A stretch of DNA of 64,000 nucleotides, from the NCBI GenBank assembly GCA_963730305.1, contig CAVSRB010000002.1, positions 372,001 through 436,000 on the forward strand, written 5' to 3'. How positions within the stretch are numbered: position 1 is the stretch's first letter; every line of letters starts with the position of its first letter. Below the pieces are notes generated by a model. It saw only the letters and a program-made list of their open reading frames with translations, made no database searches and had not been told where the DNA came from. The translations under genes and the position numbers were made by a program. Source of the stretch: CAMYMQ01 sp963730305. GTDB lineage: Bacteria > Pseudomonadota > Alphaproteobacteria > Bin65. This document shows, one piece after another, positions 35,261 to 44,744 of the stretch.

Positions 35261-37313
35261 GTGGACTCGCGCTGGTCCGACCAGGACGCCCGGGAGGCGG
35301 TCGCCCGCTACGCCGAGCAGGGCATCGGCGAAGACCTGGCGCTGCGCACCTACACGACCCGCCTGCTCGGCGGCGACCCCGCGCTGGTGCTGCACGGCGG
35401 CGGCAACACCTCGGTCAAGACCACGGCGGCCGACCTGACCGGCGAGACGGTCGACGTCATCTGCGTCAAGGGCAGCGGCTGGGACATGGGGACGATCGAG
35501 CCGCCCGGGCTGCCCGCCGTGCGCCTCGCGCCGCTGCACCGGCTGCGTGCGCTCGACCACCTGTCCGACGAGGACATGGTCAACGCCCAGCGGGTCAACC
35601 TGCTCGACAGCGGCGCGCCGACCCCGTCGGTCGAGACCCTGCTGCACGCCTTCCTGCCCCACAAGTTCGTCGACCACACCCACGCCAACGCCGTGCTCGC
35701 CCTGACCGACCAGCCCGACGGCGCGGAGCTGGCGCGCGAGGTCTACGGCGACCGCGTCGCCCTCGTCCCGTACGTCATGCCCGGCTTCGGCCTGGCCAAG
35801 GCGACCGGCGACGTGTTCGACGCCAACCCCGGGGTCGAGGGGCTGGTGCTGCTCAAGCACGGCATCTTCTCGATGGGCGAGAGCGCCGAAGAGGCTTACG
35901 AGCGGATGATCGACCTGGTCTCGCTGGCCGAGGCGCGGCTGGCCACGGGTCGGCGCACCGTGTTCGTACCCGCCGCGCTGCCGCCGTCGCTGGCGACGCC
36001 GGAACAGATCGCGCCGATCCTGCGCGGCGCGGTCGCGCTCCAACAGGACGAGCCCGGCGCCTGGCGCCGCTGGGTCGCCGACTTCCGCACCAGCAAGGCG
36101 ATCCTGAACTTCGCCGGCGGCGAGGAGGTCGGCCGCTACAGCCAGGCCGGCACGGTCACCCCCGACCACGTCATCCGCACCAAGGCGTGGCCGATGATCG
36201 TGCCACCGCCCGAGCCCGACGCGCTCGACGACTTCGCCGAGGAAGTCCGCCACGCCGTGGCCGAATACCACGCCGCCTACCACGCCTATTTCGACCGCAA
36301 CAACGAGCGGCTCGGCGGCACGCGGACCGAGCTCGATCCCGCGCCGCGGCTGATCCTGGTGCCCGGCGTCGGCCTGTTCGCGCTGGGCAAATCGGCCAAG
36401 GACGCCGCGATCGCCGGCGACATCGCCGAGGCGATGGTCGACGTCGTCACCGACGCCGAGGCGATCGGCACGCTTCGAGCCGGTGCCCGAGGCCGACCTG
36501 TTCGACGTCGAATACTGGTCGCTGGAACAGGCCAAGCTCGGCAAGGGCACCGAGCCGCCGCTGGCGCGCCAGGTCGTCCTGGTCACCGGCGGCGGCAGCG
36601 GCATCGGTGCGGCCACCGCCAAGGCCTTCGCCGCGGCCGGCGCCGAGGTTGCCGTGCTCGACCGCGACGGTGACGCCGCCGAGGCGGTGGCCACGTCGGT
36701 CAAGGGCTTCGCCCATGGCTGTGACGTCACCGACCCGGCCGCGGTCCGCGCCGCCTTCGACGCGGTGTGCCGGCGCTACGGCGGGGTCGACGTCGTCGTC
36801 TCCAACGCCGGCGCCGCCTGGCAGGGCCGCATCGGCGAGGTCGACGACGCGGTCCTGCGCGAGAGCTTCGAGCTCAACTTCTTCGCCCACCAGTCCGTGG
36901 CGCAGAATGCCGTCCGCATCATGCGCGCCCAGGGTACCGGCGGCGTGCTGCTGTTCAACACCTCCAAGCAGGCGGTCAACCCGGGGCCCGACTTCGGCCC
37001 CTACGGGCTGCCCAAGGCGGCGACCCTGTTCCTGATGCGCCAGTACGCGCTCGACCACGGCGCCGACGGCATCCGCGCCAACGCGGTCAATGCCGACCGC
37101 ATCCGCTCGGGCCTGCTCACCGACGACATGGTCGCCGCCCGGTCCAAGGCGCGGGGCGTCAGCGAGCGGGACTATATGTCAGGCAACCTGCTCGGCCGCG
37201 AGGTGACCGCCGCCGACGTCGCCGACGCCTTCGTGGCGCTGGCCCGCGCCGAGAAGACCACCGGCGCGGTGCTCACCGTCGACGGCGGCAACATCGCCGC
37301 CGCGCTGCGTTAG
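35261..37313 (+). CDS. Fused class II aldolase / short-chain dehydrogenase (frameshift near 36473)
   Basis: Residues 1 to about 400 form a class II (zinc) aldolase of the rhamnulose-1-phosphate aldolase type, with HGGGNTSVK, GSGWDM, the zinc ligands H139 and H141 in FVDHTHANAV, and LLKHGIFSMGE. Residues about 440-683 form a short-chain dehydrogenase with TGGGSGIGAATAK, SNAGAAWQG, a GPYGLPKAA active site where Tyr and Lys are present, and DGGNIAAALR at the end. One extra base near 36473 splits the fusion at VVTDAEAIGT / FEPVPEADLFDVEYW; corrected length is 683, normal for the family. The start is GTG 35261 with GGGGAG upstream. Position right behind mtnP hints at a role on methylthioribulose phosphate; rhamnulose or lactaldehyde substrates remain possible. 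Confidence 0.85.
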
Positions 37314-37317
37314 CGTA

Positions 37318-37779
37318 TCAGCGGAATTCCCGGATCAGCGCGGTCGCGGTGGCGCGCGCGCACTCGTGGCCGTCCTCGTCGAGCAGCCGGCCCTCCAGGA
37401 AGGCGACCGTCTTGCCGCGGTGGACCAGCCAGCCCTCGGCGACCAACCGGCCCGGCCGTACCGGCCGCAGATAGGTCACCTTGAGTTCCAGCGTCGGCAC
37501 GACGTAGCCGCCGCCGATCCCGCTCAGTGCCCCAAAGGCCATGGTGTCGTCGAGCATCGCCGCGATGAAGCCGCCCTGGACGCCGCCGAGCGGGTTGAGG
37601 GTGTTCGGCCCCGGATTGTACTCCATGCGCCCGAAGGCCCTCTCCGGCTCGAATGCCAGCGGCTTGCAGCCCAGCGTGCGCGAGGATTCCGGGATCGCCT
37701 CCGGGTTCTCCAGGCAATACTTCGCGAAGTCAGCGCCACTCATGCCGTGGCGCTGACGCTTCATCGCGTCGATATCCAT
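37318..37779 (-). CDS. PaaI family thioesterase (hotdog fold)
   Basis: The 153-residue protein is a hotdog-fold acyl-CoA thioesterase of the PaaI/4HBT type. The active-site helix region PLGGVQGGFIAAMLDDTMAF (about 63-82) has the HGG-like motif as VQGG and the catalytic Asp in the LDD stretch; the beta strands TLELKVTYLRPVRPGRLVAE follow. The long N-terminus (GMSGADFAKYCLENPEAIPE) is seen in one subgroup. It converges with the aldolase gene, stops only 4 bp apart. It is 4 bp downstream of the dienelactone hydrolase gene, so the two are co-transcribed. Confidence 0.85.
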   Translation of the reverse strand: MDIDAMKRQRHGMSGADFAKYCLENPEAIPESSRTLGCKPLAFEPERAFGRMEYNPGPNTLNPLGGVQGGFIAAMLDDTMAFGALSGIGGGYVVPTLELKVTYLRPVRPGRLVAEGWLVHRGKTVAFLEGRLLDEDGHECARATATALIREFR

Positions 37780-37783
37780 GCGA

Positions 37784-38443
37784 TCAGATCAGCGCGTCGT
37801 AGAAGGCCAGCGTGCGCTTGAGCGCGAGGTCGGCCGACGGCTGGTCCCAGGAATCGCGCTCATCGCAGTTGAAGCCGTGGCCCGCGTCGTAGACGTGGAT
37901 CGGCACGTAGGGATGCAGCTTGCCGATCGCGTCGACGTCGGTCAGCGGGATGGCGTGGTCGTGCTCGCCGAAGTGGAGCATGACCGGCGCCTTCGGCACC
38001 TCTTCCTTCATCGCCGCCGTGCGGCCGCCGTAATAGCCGACGCTCGGGATCGCCAGTCGGGTCGCCGCCAGCCAGGCCAGCGTGCCGCCCCAGCAGTAGC
38101 CGACCCCGACGACGAGCCCGGCGTCCTTGACCGCTTCGCGCGCGGCGGCGACGTCCTTGATCGGGCCATCCCAGCCGAGCTCGCCGACGATCGAGCGGCC
38201 CTTGCCGAAGCCGTCCTCGTCGTAACCGAGTTCGACATTCTTCTCGACCCGGTCGAACACCGCCGGCGCGATGGCGACGAACCCTGCCTTGGCGTAGCCG
38301 TCGCAGACCGCCCGGATGTGCTGGTTGACGCCGAAGATCTCCTGCATGACCACGACCGCGCCCTTTGGCGTCCCGGACGGGTCGGCGCGGTAGGCGTCGA
38401 GCGTGTGGCCGTCATCGGCCGTCAGCGTGAGGGCTTCCCCCAT
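37784..38443 (-). CDS. Dienelactone hydrolase family protein
   Basis: The 219-residue alpha/beta hydrolase matches carboxymethylenebutenolidase-like enzymes: E35 in VMQEIFGVN, the nucleophile C117 in GVGYCWGG, D162 in HFGEHDHAIP and H189 in DAGHGFNCDE. I start at ATG 38443, which has GGGAGG 8 bases upstream; the frame extends into ychF but without homology. The substrate is not predictable because the family is broad. It sits between ychF (upstream) and the thioesterase on the minus strand. Confidence 0.9.
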   Translation of the reverse strand: MGEALTLTADDGHTLDAYRADPSGTPKGAVVVMQEIFGVNQHIRAVCDGYAKAGFVAIAPAVFDRVEKNVELGYDEDGFGKGRSIVGELGWDGPIKDVAAAREAVKDAGLVVGVGYCWGGTLAWLAATRLAIPSVGYYGGRTAAMKEEVPKAPVMLHFGEHDHAIPLTDVDAIGKLHPYVPIHVYDAGHGFNCDERDSWDQPSADLALKRTLAFYDALI

Positions 38444-38474
38444 GATCTTTCCTCCCTTGGATCGGACGTGTCGA

Positions 38475-39575
38475 TCAGACGTTGAACCGGAACAGCATGA
38501 TATCGCCGTCCTTGACGATATAGTCCTTGCCTTCTGAACGCATCTTGCCTGCGTCGCGCGCACCCTGCTCGCCGCCACAGGCGACGAAGTCGTCGTAGGC
38601 GATGGTCTCGGCGCGGATGAAGCCGCGCTCGAAATCGGTGTGGATCACGCCGGCCGCCTGGGGCGCCTTGGTGCCGCGGACGATGGTCCAGGCGCGGGTC
38701 TCCTTCGGTCCGGCGGTGAAGTAGGTAATCAGATCGAGCAGGTCGTAGCCGGCGCGGATCACCCGGCTCAGCCCCGGCTCGCTCAGCCCGGCCGCCTCCA
38801 GGAACTCGCGCTTGTCGTCGTCGCTGGGAAGCTGGGCGATCTCGGCCTCGATCGCGGCGCAGATGGTAACGAAGCCGGCGCCCTGGGCGGCGGCGTGCGC
38901 GGCGACCCTGGCACTCAGCTCGTTGCCGCTCTCGGCCGAGTCCTCGTCGACATTGGCGACGTAGACGATCGGCTTGGCGCTGAGCAGCTGCAGGCCGCGG
39001 AAGTCGCGCTCGCGGCCGGCCGGGATCATCGCGGTGCGCGCCGGCTTGCCGTCGTGCAGGGCGGACAGCGCCGGCTCCATGATCGCGAGCTGGGCCTTGG
39101 CCTCCTTGTCGCCGCCGGTGGCCCGCCGCTTGGCGGTGTCGACGCGCTTCTCCAGGCTCTCCAGGTCGGCGAGCATCAGCTCGGTCTCGATCGTCTCGAT
39201 ATCGCCGAGCGGATCGACCTTGCCCTCGACGTGGTGGACGCCCTCGCCCTCGAAGCAGCGGACGACATGGGCGATGGCCTCGACCTCGCGGATGTTGGCC
39301 AGGAACTGGTTGCCCAGCCCTTCGCCCTTGCTCGCGCCGCGCACCAGCCCGGCGATATCGACGAATTCGAGCTGGGTCGGGATCACCTGGGCCGACTTGG
39401 CCAGCGCGGCGATCTTGGCGAGCCGGTCGTCGGGCACCGAAACCCGGCCGACATTGGGCTCGATCGTGCAGAAGGGATAGTTCGACGCCTCGGCGGCCGC
39501 GGTGGCGGTCAGCGCGTTGAACAGGGTCGACTTGCCGACGTTGGGCAGGCCGACGATGCCGCAGTTAAACCCCAT
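38475..39575 (-). CDS. ychF: Redox-regulated ATPase YchF (Obg-like)
   Basis: YchF is a universally conserved P-loop ATPase of the Obg family that associates with ribosomes. The 366-residue protein has GLPNVGKSTLFNALT (P-loop, residues 8-22), IPTQLEFVDIAGLVRGASKG (G3), a degenerate NVDE in place of the NKxD that gives ATP preference, and the C-terminal TGS-like domain with AAGVIHTDFERGFIRAE. Its ATG at 39575 lies inside the end of pth (11-bp overlap), showing translational coupling. Order rplY-pth-ychF is common in alphaproteobacteria. Confidence 0.95.
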   Translation of the reverse strand: MGFNCGIVGLPNVGKSTLFNALTATAAAEASNYPFCTIEPNVGRVSVPDDRLAKIAALAKSAQVIPTQLEFVDIAGLVRGASKGEGLGNQFLANIREVEAIAHVVRCFEGEGVHHVEGKVDPLGDIETIETELMLADLESLEKRVDTAKRRATGGDKEAKAQLAIMEPALSALHDGKPARTAMIPAGRERDFRGLQLLSAKPIVYVANVDEDSAESGNELSARVAAHAAAQGAGFVTICAAIEAEIAQLPSDDDKREFLEAAGLSEPGLSRVIRAGYDLLDLITYFTAGPKETRAWTIVRGTKAPQAAGVIHTDFERGFIRAETIAYDDFVACGGEQGARDAGKMRSEGKDYIVKDGDIMLFRFNV

Positions 39576-40239
39576 CGTCGCCTCCGGGGCCGTCGCCGCC
39601 TTCCGACCCTTTCTGCGCGCCTTCCGGCTCTTTCTTCCCGCCTTCCGGCCGGCGCGGCGGCTTCGGCGGGGGCGGGTTCATCACCAGCGCGACCCGGCTC
39701 ATGAAGGCGCCCTCGTCGCCGCCGAGCAGGCGCGGCAGCTCGTCGGCGATCGCGTCGAGCATCTTCTCGACGTCGGGCATCTCGGCCTTGGCGAAGTCGT
39801 GCAGCACGTGTCCGTGTACCTTTTCCTTGTCGCCCGGGTGGCCGACGCCGATCCGCACCCGCCGGAAGTCGGCGCCGATGTGGTTGGCGATGTCCCGGAT
39901 GCCGTTATGCCCGCCGTGGCCGCCGCCGGTCTTGACCCGCAGCTTGCAGAAGGCGAGGTCGATCTCGTCGTGCAGCACGGTCACCGCGCCGGGGTCGAGC
40001 TTGAGGAAGCGGACCGCGGCGCCGACCGACTGGCCGGACAGGTTCATGAAGGTCGTGGGCTTGAGCGCCAGGACCCGTGCGTCACCGACGCGGCCCTCGG
40101 CGGCCTCGCCCTGAAAGCGCTGCCGCCAGGGCCCGAAGCCCCAGCGGCGCGCGATCACGTCGAGCGCCATGAAGCCGACATTGTGCCGGTTGAGCGCGTA
40201 TTTGGCGCCGGGATTGCCCAGTCCGACCAGGAGATGCAT
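39565..40239 (-). CDS. pth: Peptidyl-tRNA hydrolase with Pro/Gly-rich tail
   Basis: Pth releases tRNA from prematurely dropped peptidyl-tRNA. The core shows LLVGLGNPGAKYALNRHNVG with the catalytic His (H20), PTTFMNLSGQSV, VLHDEIDLAFCKLR with the catalytic Asp, and GGHGGHNGIRDI. After about residue 190 there is a low-complexity tail (PPPPKPPRRPEGGKKEPEGA and onward) rich in Pro, Gly, Glu and Lys, which alphaproteobacterial Pth proteins often carry. The start ATG is at 40239, 41 bp after rplY. Length 224. Confidence 0.95.
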   Translation of the reverse strand: MHLLVGLGNPGAKYALNRHNVGFMALDVIARRWGFGPWRQRFQGEAAEGRVGDARVLALKPTTFMNLSGQSVGAAVRFLKLDPGAVTVLHDEIDLAFCKLRVKTGGGHGGHNGIRDIANHIGADFRRVRIGVGHPGDKEKVHGHVLHDFAKAEMPDVEKMLDAIADELPRLLGGDEGAFMSRVALVMNPPPPKPPRRPEGGKKEPEGAQKGSEGGDGPGGDDGV

Positions 40240-40280
40240 GGCGCCTCGCGGTGGCCGATGCCGCCGTCAGGCGGCCGCCG

Positions 40281-40964
40281 TCAGTCCTCCGACTTCTCTT
40301 CGGACTCTTCGCCCTCGGCCGCCTCTTCGCCTTCGGCCTCGCCCTCGGCGGCTTCGGCCTCCGCCTCTTCCTGCTCGGCCGCCGCCTCGTCGCGGACCGC
40401 GGTCGGTGCGGCGATGGTGGCGATGGTGAAGTCGCGGTCGGTGATCGTCGGCACAGCGCCGGCCGGCAGGTCGACGTCGCTGATCTTGGCGGCGTCGCCG
40501 ATGTCCAGGCTGGCGAGGTCGACCACCAGTTTCTCGGGGATGCTGCCCGCGGCGCAGATCACCTCGACCTCGTGCCGGACGATATTGAGCACGCCGCCGC
40601 GCTTGAGGCCCGGCGACTCCTCTTCGTTGATGAATTCGACGTAGATCGAGACGGTGACCTTGGTCCGGTCGGTCACCCGCATGAAGTCGACGTGGAGCGG
40701 CTCGTCGGTGACCGGGTGGAGCTGCACGTCGCGCGCCAGCACGGTGTGGTCCTGGCCGTCGAGATTGATCTTGAACTGGGTCGCGAAGAAGCCGTGGCTG
40801 CGGACCTGCGCCATCAGCACGCGCGGGTCCATCTTCAACAGGATCGGCTCTTTGTTGTCGCCATAAATGACGCCGGGCACGAAGCCCTCGCGGCGTGTCG
40901 CCCGGGCGGCCCCCTTGCCGGTCCCCTGGCGCGCAGCCGCGTCCATGGTGATCACTGAACTCAT
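40281..40964 (-). CDS. rplY: 50S ribosomal protein L25 / general stress protein Ctc
   Basis: This 5S-rRNA-binding protein of the long Ctc type has 227 residues. It has an N-terminal L25 domain (QGTGKGAARATRREGFVPGV, then VQLHPVTDEPLHVDFMRV) and the C-terminal TL5 domain (IVRHEVEVICAAGSIPEKLV). The end is a run of Glu and Ala (from about residue 195) of the kind that lengthens many alphaproteobacterial L25 proteins. I start at ATG 40964; an upstream in-frame extension to 41015 has no homology. It is upstream of pth on the same strand. Confidence 0.94.
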   Translation of the reverse strand: MSSVITMDAAARQGTGKGAARATRREGFVPGVIYGDNKEPILLKMDPRVLMAQVRSHGFFATQFKINLDGQDHTVLARDVQLHPVTDEPLHVDFMRVTDRTKVTVSIYVEFINEEESPGLKRGGVLNIVRHEVEVICAAGSIPEKLVVDLASLDIGDAAKISDVDLPAGAVPTITDRDFTIATIAAPTAVRDEAAAEQEEAEAEAAEGEAEGEEAAEGEESEEKSED

Positions 40965-41100
40965 CGTTTCATCCTCTTCGAAAAAGGCGATGCCGGCCTC
41001 CAAGGGTGCCGGCATCGCGTCAGATACGGCTTACACCGTAAAACGCGTTTGAAATCAAGGCCTATCAGGCGTGTTTTCGCTTTCGCGAACCCGGCTCCAG

Positions 41101-41163
41101 CCCGCTCCCCCTCCCGGCCGCCCATATCCTACGATTCCGTGGGCGGTCGGGAGGGGGAGCGGG
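41101..41163 (-). terminator. Long GC-rich inverted repeat between prs and rplY
   Basis: Arms of 24 bases (41101-41124 and 41140-41163) pair with a single G-T mismatch around a 15-base loop, giving a very stable hairpin. It lies 24 bp after the prs stop on the minus strand. There is no T-run, so it may stop transcription with Rho or protect the prs message. The pyrimidine/purine bias of the arms also makes triplex or H-DNA formation possible. Confidence 0.5.
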
Positions 41164-41187
41164 CCGGCGCCGATCAACACCAACAAC

Positions 41188-42131
<944 letters not shown>

Positions 42132-42295
42132 CGGGTTTCCCCTCCTGAGCTCCGAACTCGGAGCGCCCCTCCACCCCCGGTCAGGACTTCTAACAAGGCG
42201 TCATGAAGCTGTAAACGCGCAGGCGGCGGCATTCGCCTCTTTGCCGCAGGGCGGGGCTGTGCTGTCCTGCACGCGACACCGCAACCGGGGCGGCC

Positions 42296-43279
42296 ATGCG
42301 CCTGCAAATCGCCAGCTTCAACCTCGAAAGCCTCGACGACGGGCCGCGCGCCGCCGCGCCGCTCGACGCGCGCATCGCCATCCTGCGGCCGCAGCTCGAA
42401 CGGATCGACGCCGACATCCTGTGCCTGCAGGAGATCAACGGCCAGCGCGACGGCAACACGGGCCCGCGCCGCCTGCGCGCGCTCGACGCGCTGCTCGAGG
42501 GCACGCCCTATGCCGGGCTGGCGCGGGTGGCGACCGAGAACGCCGACGTGCCCGGCGCGCTCCAGGCCCACAACCTGGTGATCCTGAGCCGCCATCCGAT
42601 CGCCGAGCAGACCCAGGTCTGGAACGACCTGGTGCCGCCGCCGACGCACCGCTACCTGTTCGCCGACCCGCCCGAGGACGCGCCGGCGCCGGTGCCGTGG
42701 GACCGGCCGCTGCTGCACGCCCGGATCGAGGTCGGCGGCCGCTCGCTCCACGTCGTCAACCTCCACCTGCGCGCGCCGCTCGCCTCCTTCGTGCCGGGGC
42801 AGAAGGCCGGGTCGTTCGCCTGGAAGACCACCACCGGCTGGGCCGAGGGCTTCTACCTGTCGGCGCTCAAGCGCGCCGGCCAGGCGCTGGAAGCGCGGCT
42901 GCTGGTCGATCGCATCTTCGACGCCGAGCCCGACGCCCTGATCGCGGTCACCGGCGACTGCAACGCCGAGCTGCGCGAGACCGCGCTGCGCCTGTTGCAG
43001 GCCGACGACGAGGACACCGGCAACGGCGCGCTCGCCGGCCGCGCGCTGATCCCCGCCGAGCGCTCGCTCGACGAGGAACGCCGCTTCACCGTGATCCACG
43101 CCGGCCGCCGGGTGATGCTCGACCACCTGCTCGCGTCGCGGGCGCTGATGGCCCATTTCCGCGGCGCCGAGATCCACAACGAGGCGCTGGGCGACGAACT
43201 GGTCGCCTACGCCACGGTCGAGGCCTCGCCCGAGTCCTACCACGCGCCGTTGGTCGCGGAATTCGCGTTCAAAGACTGA
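42296..43279 (+). CDS. Endonuclease/exonuclease/phosphatase family protein
   Basis: The 327-residue protein has the EEP fold of DNase I-like enzymes: the starting strand LQIASFNLESLDD (Asn), metal ligand Glu in DILCLQEINGQRDGN, LVILSRHPI, HVVNLHLRAPLAS, the GDCNAEL loop with Asp and Asn, and the terminal catalytic Asp-His in VMLDHLLASRAL. It has no signal peptide. The substrate could be DNA, phospholipid or a phosphoester; family alone does not decide. It is divergent from prs and converges with the next gene (7 bp between stops). Confidence 0.85.
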   Translation: MRLQIASFNLESLDDGPRAAAPLDARIAILRPQLERIDADILCLQEINGQRDGNTGPRRLRALDALLEGTPYAGLARVATENADVPGALQAHNLVILSRHPIAEQTQVWNDLVPPPTHRYLFADPPEDAPAPVPWDRPLLHARIEVGGRSLHVVNLHLRAPLASFVPGQKAGSFAWKTTTGWAEGFYLSALKRAGQALEARLLVDRIFDAEPDALIAVTGDCNAELRETALRLLQADDEDTGNGALAGRALIPAERSLDEERRFTVIHAGRRVMLDHLLASRALMAHFRGAEIHNEALGDELVAYATVEASPESYHAPLVAEFAFKD

Positions 43280-43286
43280 GGCGGCG

Positions 43287-44282
43287 TCAGGCCGCCTTCG
43301 GCAGCCGCTCCCGGTCGTGCGGGGTCGAATAGTCGATCGCCGGGCCGATCGGCACGATCAGGGTCGGGTTCACCGTCTTGTGGCTGCCGTAGTAGTGGCT
43401 CTTGATGTGGCGCAGGTTGACCGTCTCCGCCACGCCCGGCCACTGGTACAGCTCCTTGGTGTAGTTCCACAGGTTCGGGTAGTCGTAGATGCGCCGGACG
43501 TTGCACTTGAAGTGGCCGAAATAGACCGGGTCGAAGCGGACCAGGGTGGGGAACAGCCGCCAGTCGGCCTCGGTGATCCGGTCGCCGGCGACGTAGCGGT
43601 GCTGGCCCAGCTTCGCCTCCAGCCAGTCGAGCGATTGGAACAGCGCGGTCGCGGCCTCCTCGTAGGCTTCCTGGGTGGTCGCGAAGCCCGACTTGTAGAC
43701 GCCGTTGTTGATGGTGTCGTAGACGCGGTCGTTGACCGCGTCGATCTCGGCGCGCAGCGGCTCCGGGTAGAAGTCGAGGTCGGCGTCGACGCCGGGCAGG
43801 CCGTCGAAGGCCGAATTGAACATCCGGATGATCTCGGACGATTCGTTCGAGACGATGGTGCCCCGCTTCTTGTCCCACAGGGTCGGCACGGTCACCCGGC
43901 CGCTATAGTCCGGCTTGGCCGCGACGTAGACCTGCCACATGGTCTCGGCGTGGTTGATCGGGTCGGGGATGACGTCGGGGTCGTCCTCGAAGGTCCAGCC
44001 GTTCTCGTGCATCCGCCAGTGCACCGCCGACAGCGAGATATGGTCCTCGAGCCCCTTGAGCTTGCGGAAGATCAGGGTGCGGTGCGCCCACGGGCAGGCC
44101 CAGGAGACGTAGAGGTGATAGCGGCCCGATTCGGCCTCGAACCCGCCCTCGCCGGTCGGCCCGGGCGAGCCGTCGGCGGTGACGAAGTTGCGGAAGGCCG
44201 CCTCCGACCGCTTGAACCGGCCGCCGGAGGCCTTGGTGTCGTACCACTGGTCCTTCCATTCGCCGTTGTCGAGGTAGCCCAT
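43287..44282 (-). CDS. Glutathionyl-hydroquinone reductase (ECM4/YqjG-type GST), copy 1
   Basis: The 331-residue omega-like GST reduces glutathionyl-hydroquinones. Catalytic Cys lies in SWACPWAHRTLIFRKLKG (about 61-78), the diagnostic CPWAHR motif. Other family marks are the N-terminal FRNFVTADGSPGP, VPTLWDKKRGTIVSNESSEI, and the C-terminal GPAIDYSTPHDRERL. It is about the usual length. A paralogue lies 462 bp upstream on the same strand, separated by repeats, so the pair looks like an old tandem duplication. The start ATG is at 44282. Confidence 0.92.
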   Translation of the reverse strand: MGYLDNGEWKDQWYDTKASGGRFKRSEAAFRNFVTADGSPGPTGEGGFEAESGRYHLYVSWACPWAHRTLIFRKLKGLEDHISLSAVHWRMHENGWTFEDDPDVIPDPINHAETMWQVYVAAKPDYSGRVTVPTLWDKKRGTIVSNESSEIIRMFNSAFDGLPGVDADLDFYPEPLRAEIDAVNDRVYDTINNGVYKSGFATTQEAYEEAATALFQSLDWLEAKLGQHRYVAGDRITEADWRLFPTLVRFDPVYFGHFKCNVRRIYDYPNLWNYTKELYQWPGVAETVNLRHIKSHYYGSHKTVNPTLIVPIGPAIDYSTPHDRERLPKAA

Positions 44283-44322
44283 GGTGCGTCTCCGGTGTCT
44301 GTGTCGTGGCTGGGTGGGGTCG

Positions 44323-44443
44323 GGGGGGATCGGTAAGGTAAGGTTTCGTCAGGTTATGTCAGGTCGGGAGGGGGCGGGTCGTGACAGGCGTCGGCGGGAA
44401 ACGGGTCGAAAGGTTATCAAAGGTTATCATCGGTTATCTTTTT
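44323..44443 (+). repeat. Short iterated repeats upstream of the first reductase gene
   Basis: Three 10-base iterons lie at 44411-44440 (AGGTTATCAA, AGGTTATCAT, CGGTTATCTT) followed by a T-run. A looser set precedes them: GGTAAGGTAAGG at 44333-44344 and CAGGTTATGTCAGG at 44350-44363. The spacing of one helical turn suggests a binding site for a regulator of the minus-strand gene starting at 44282. Base composition is less GC-rich than the surroundings. Confidence 0.6.
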
Positions 44444-44472
44444 GGCCAGGTCGCGCGCACCGCCTCCCGGTC

Positions 44473-44537
44473 CGTCATGCCCGCGCAGGCGGGCATCCGG
44501 GCGGCGACGGCTGGGCCCCGCCTGCGCGGGGGTGACG
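44473..44537 (+). repeat. Inverted-repeat element, family C copy 1
   Basis: Two imperfectly matching 21-base arms (44473-44493, 44517-44537) carry the GTCATGCCCGCGCAGGCGGG / CCCGCCTGCGCGGGGGTGAC pattern. A related unit lies near 46794-46817. The motif resembles intergenic repeats widespread in alphaproteobacteria. Confidence 0.7.
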
Positions 44538-44586
44538 GGGTTGGGAGGCCTGTCTTGGTCATCATTCGGTTCTGCCCGTGGTGCCG

Positions 44587-44695
44587 GTCCCTCGATACGG
44601 CCGCGCTTCGCGCGCCCTACTCGGGATGAGGGCCTTTGATCTTGGTTCGACGTCCTCATCCCGAGTAGCTCGCGTCAGCGAGCGTATCGAGGGAC
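44587..44695 (+). repeat. Paired inverted-repeat element, family A copy 2
   Basis: The outer arms GTCCCTCGATACG (44587-44599) and CGTATCGAGGGAC (44683-44695) match perfectly. Each half has its own GC hairpin followed by CTACTCGGGATGAGG or its complement. The layout is the same as at 10861-10973. With the iterons and the family C element it fills the 462-bp gap between the two reductase genes; I see no gene there. Confidence 0.78.
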
Positions 44696-44744
44696 GTACC
44701 CACCGGCGCTATATAGGAATTTGATCCCCTATCCGCAACCGCCC

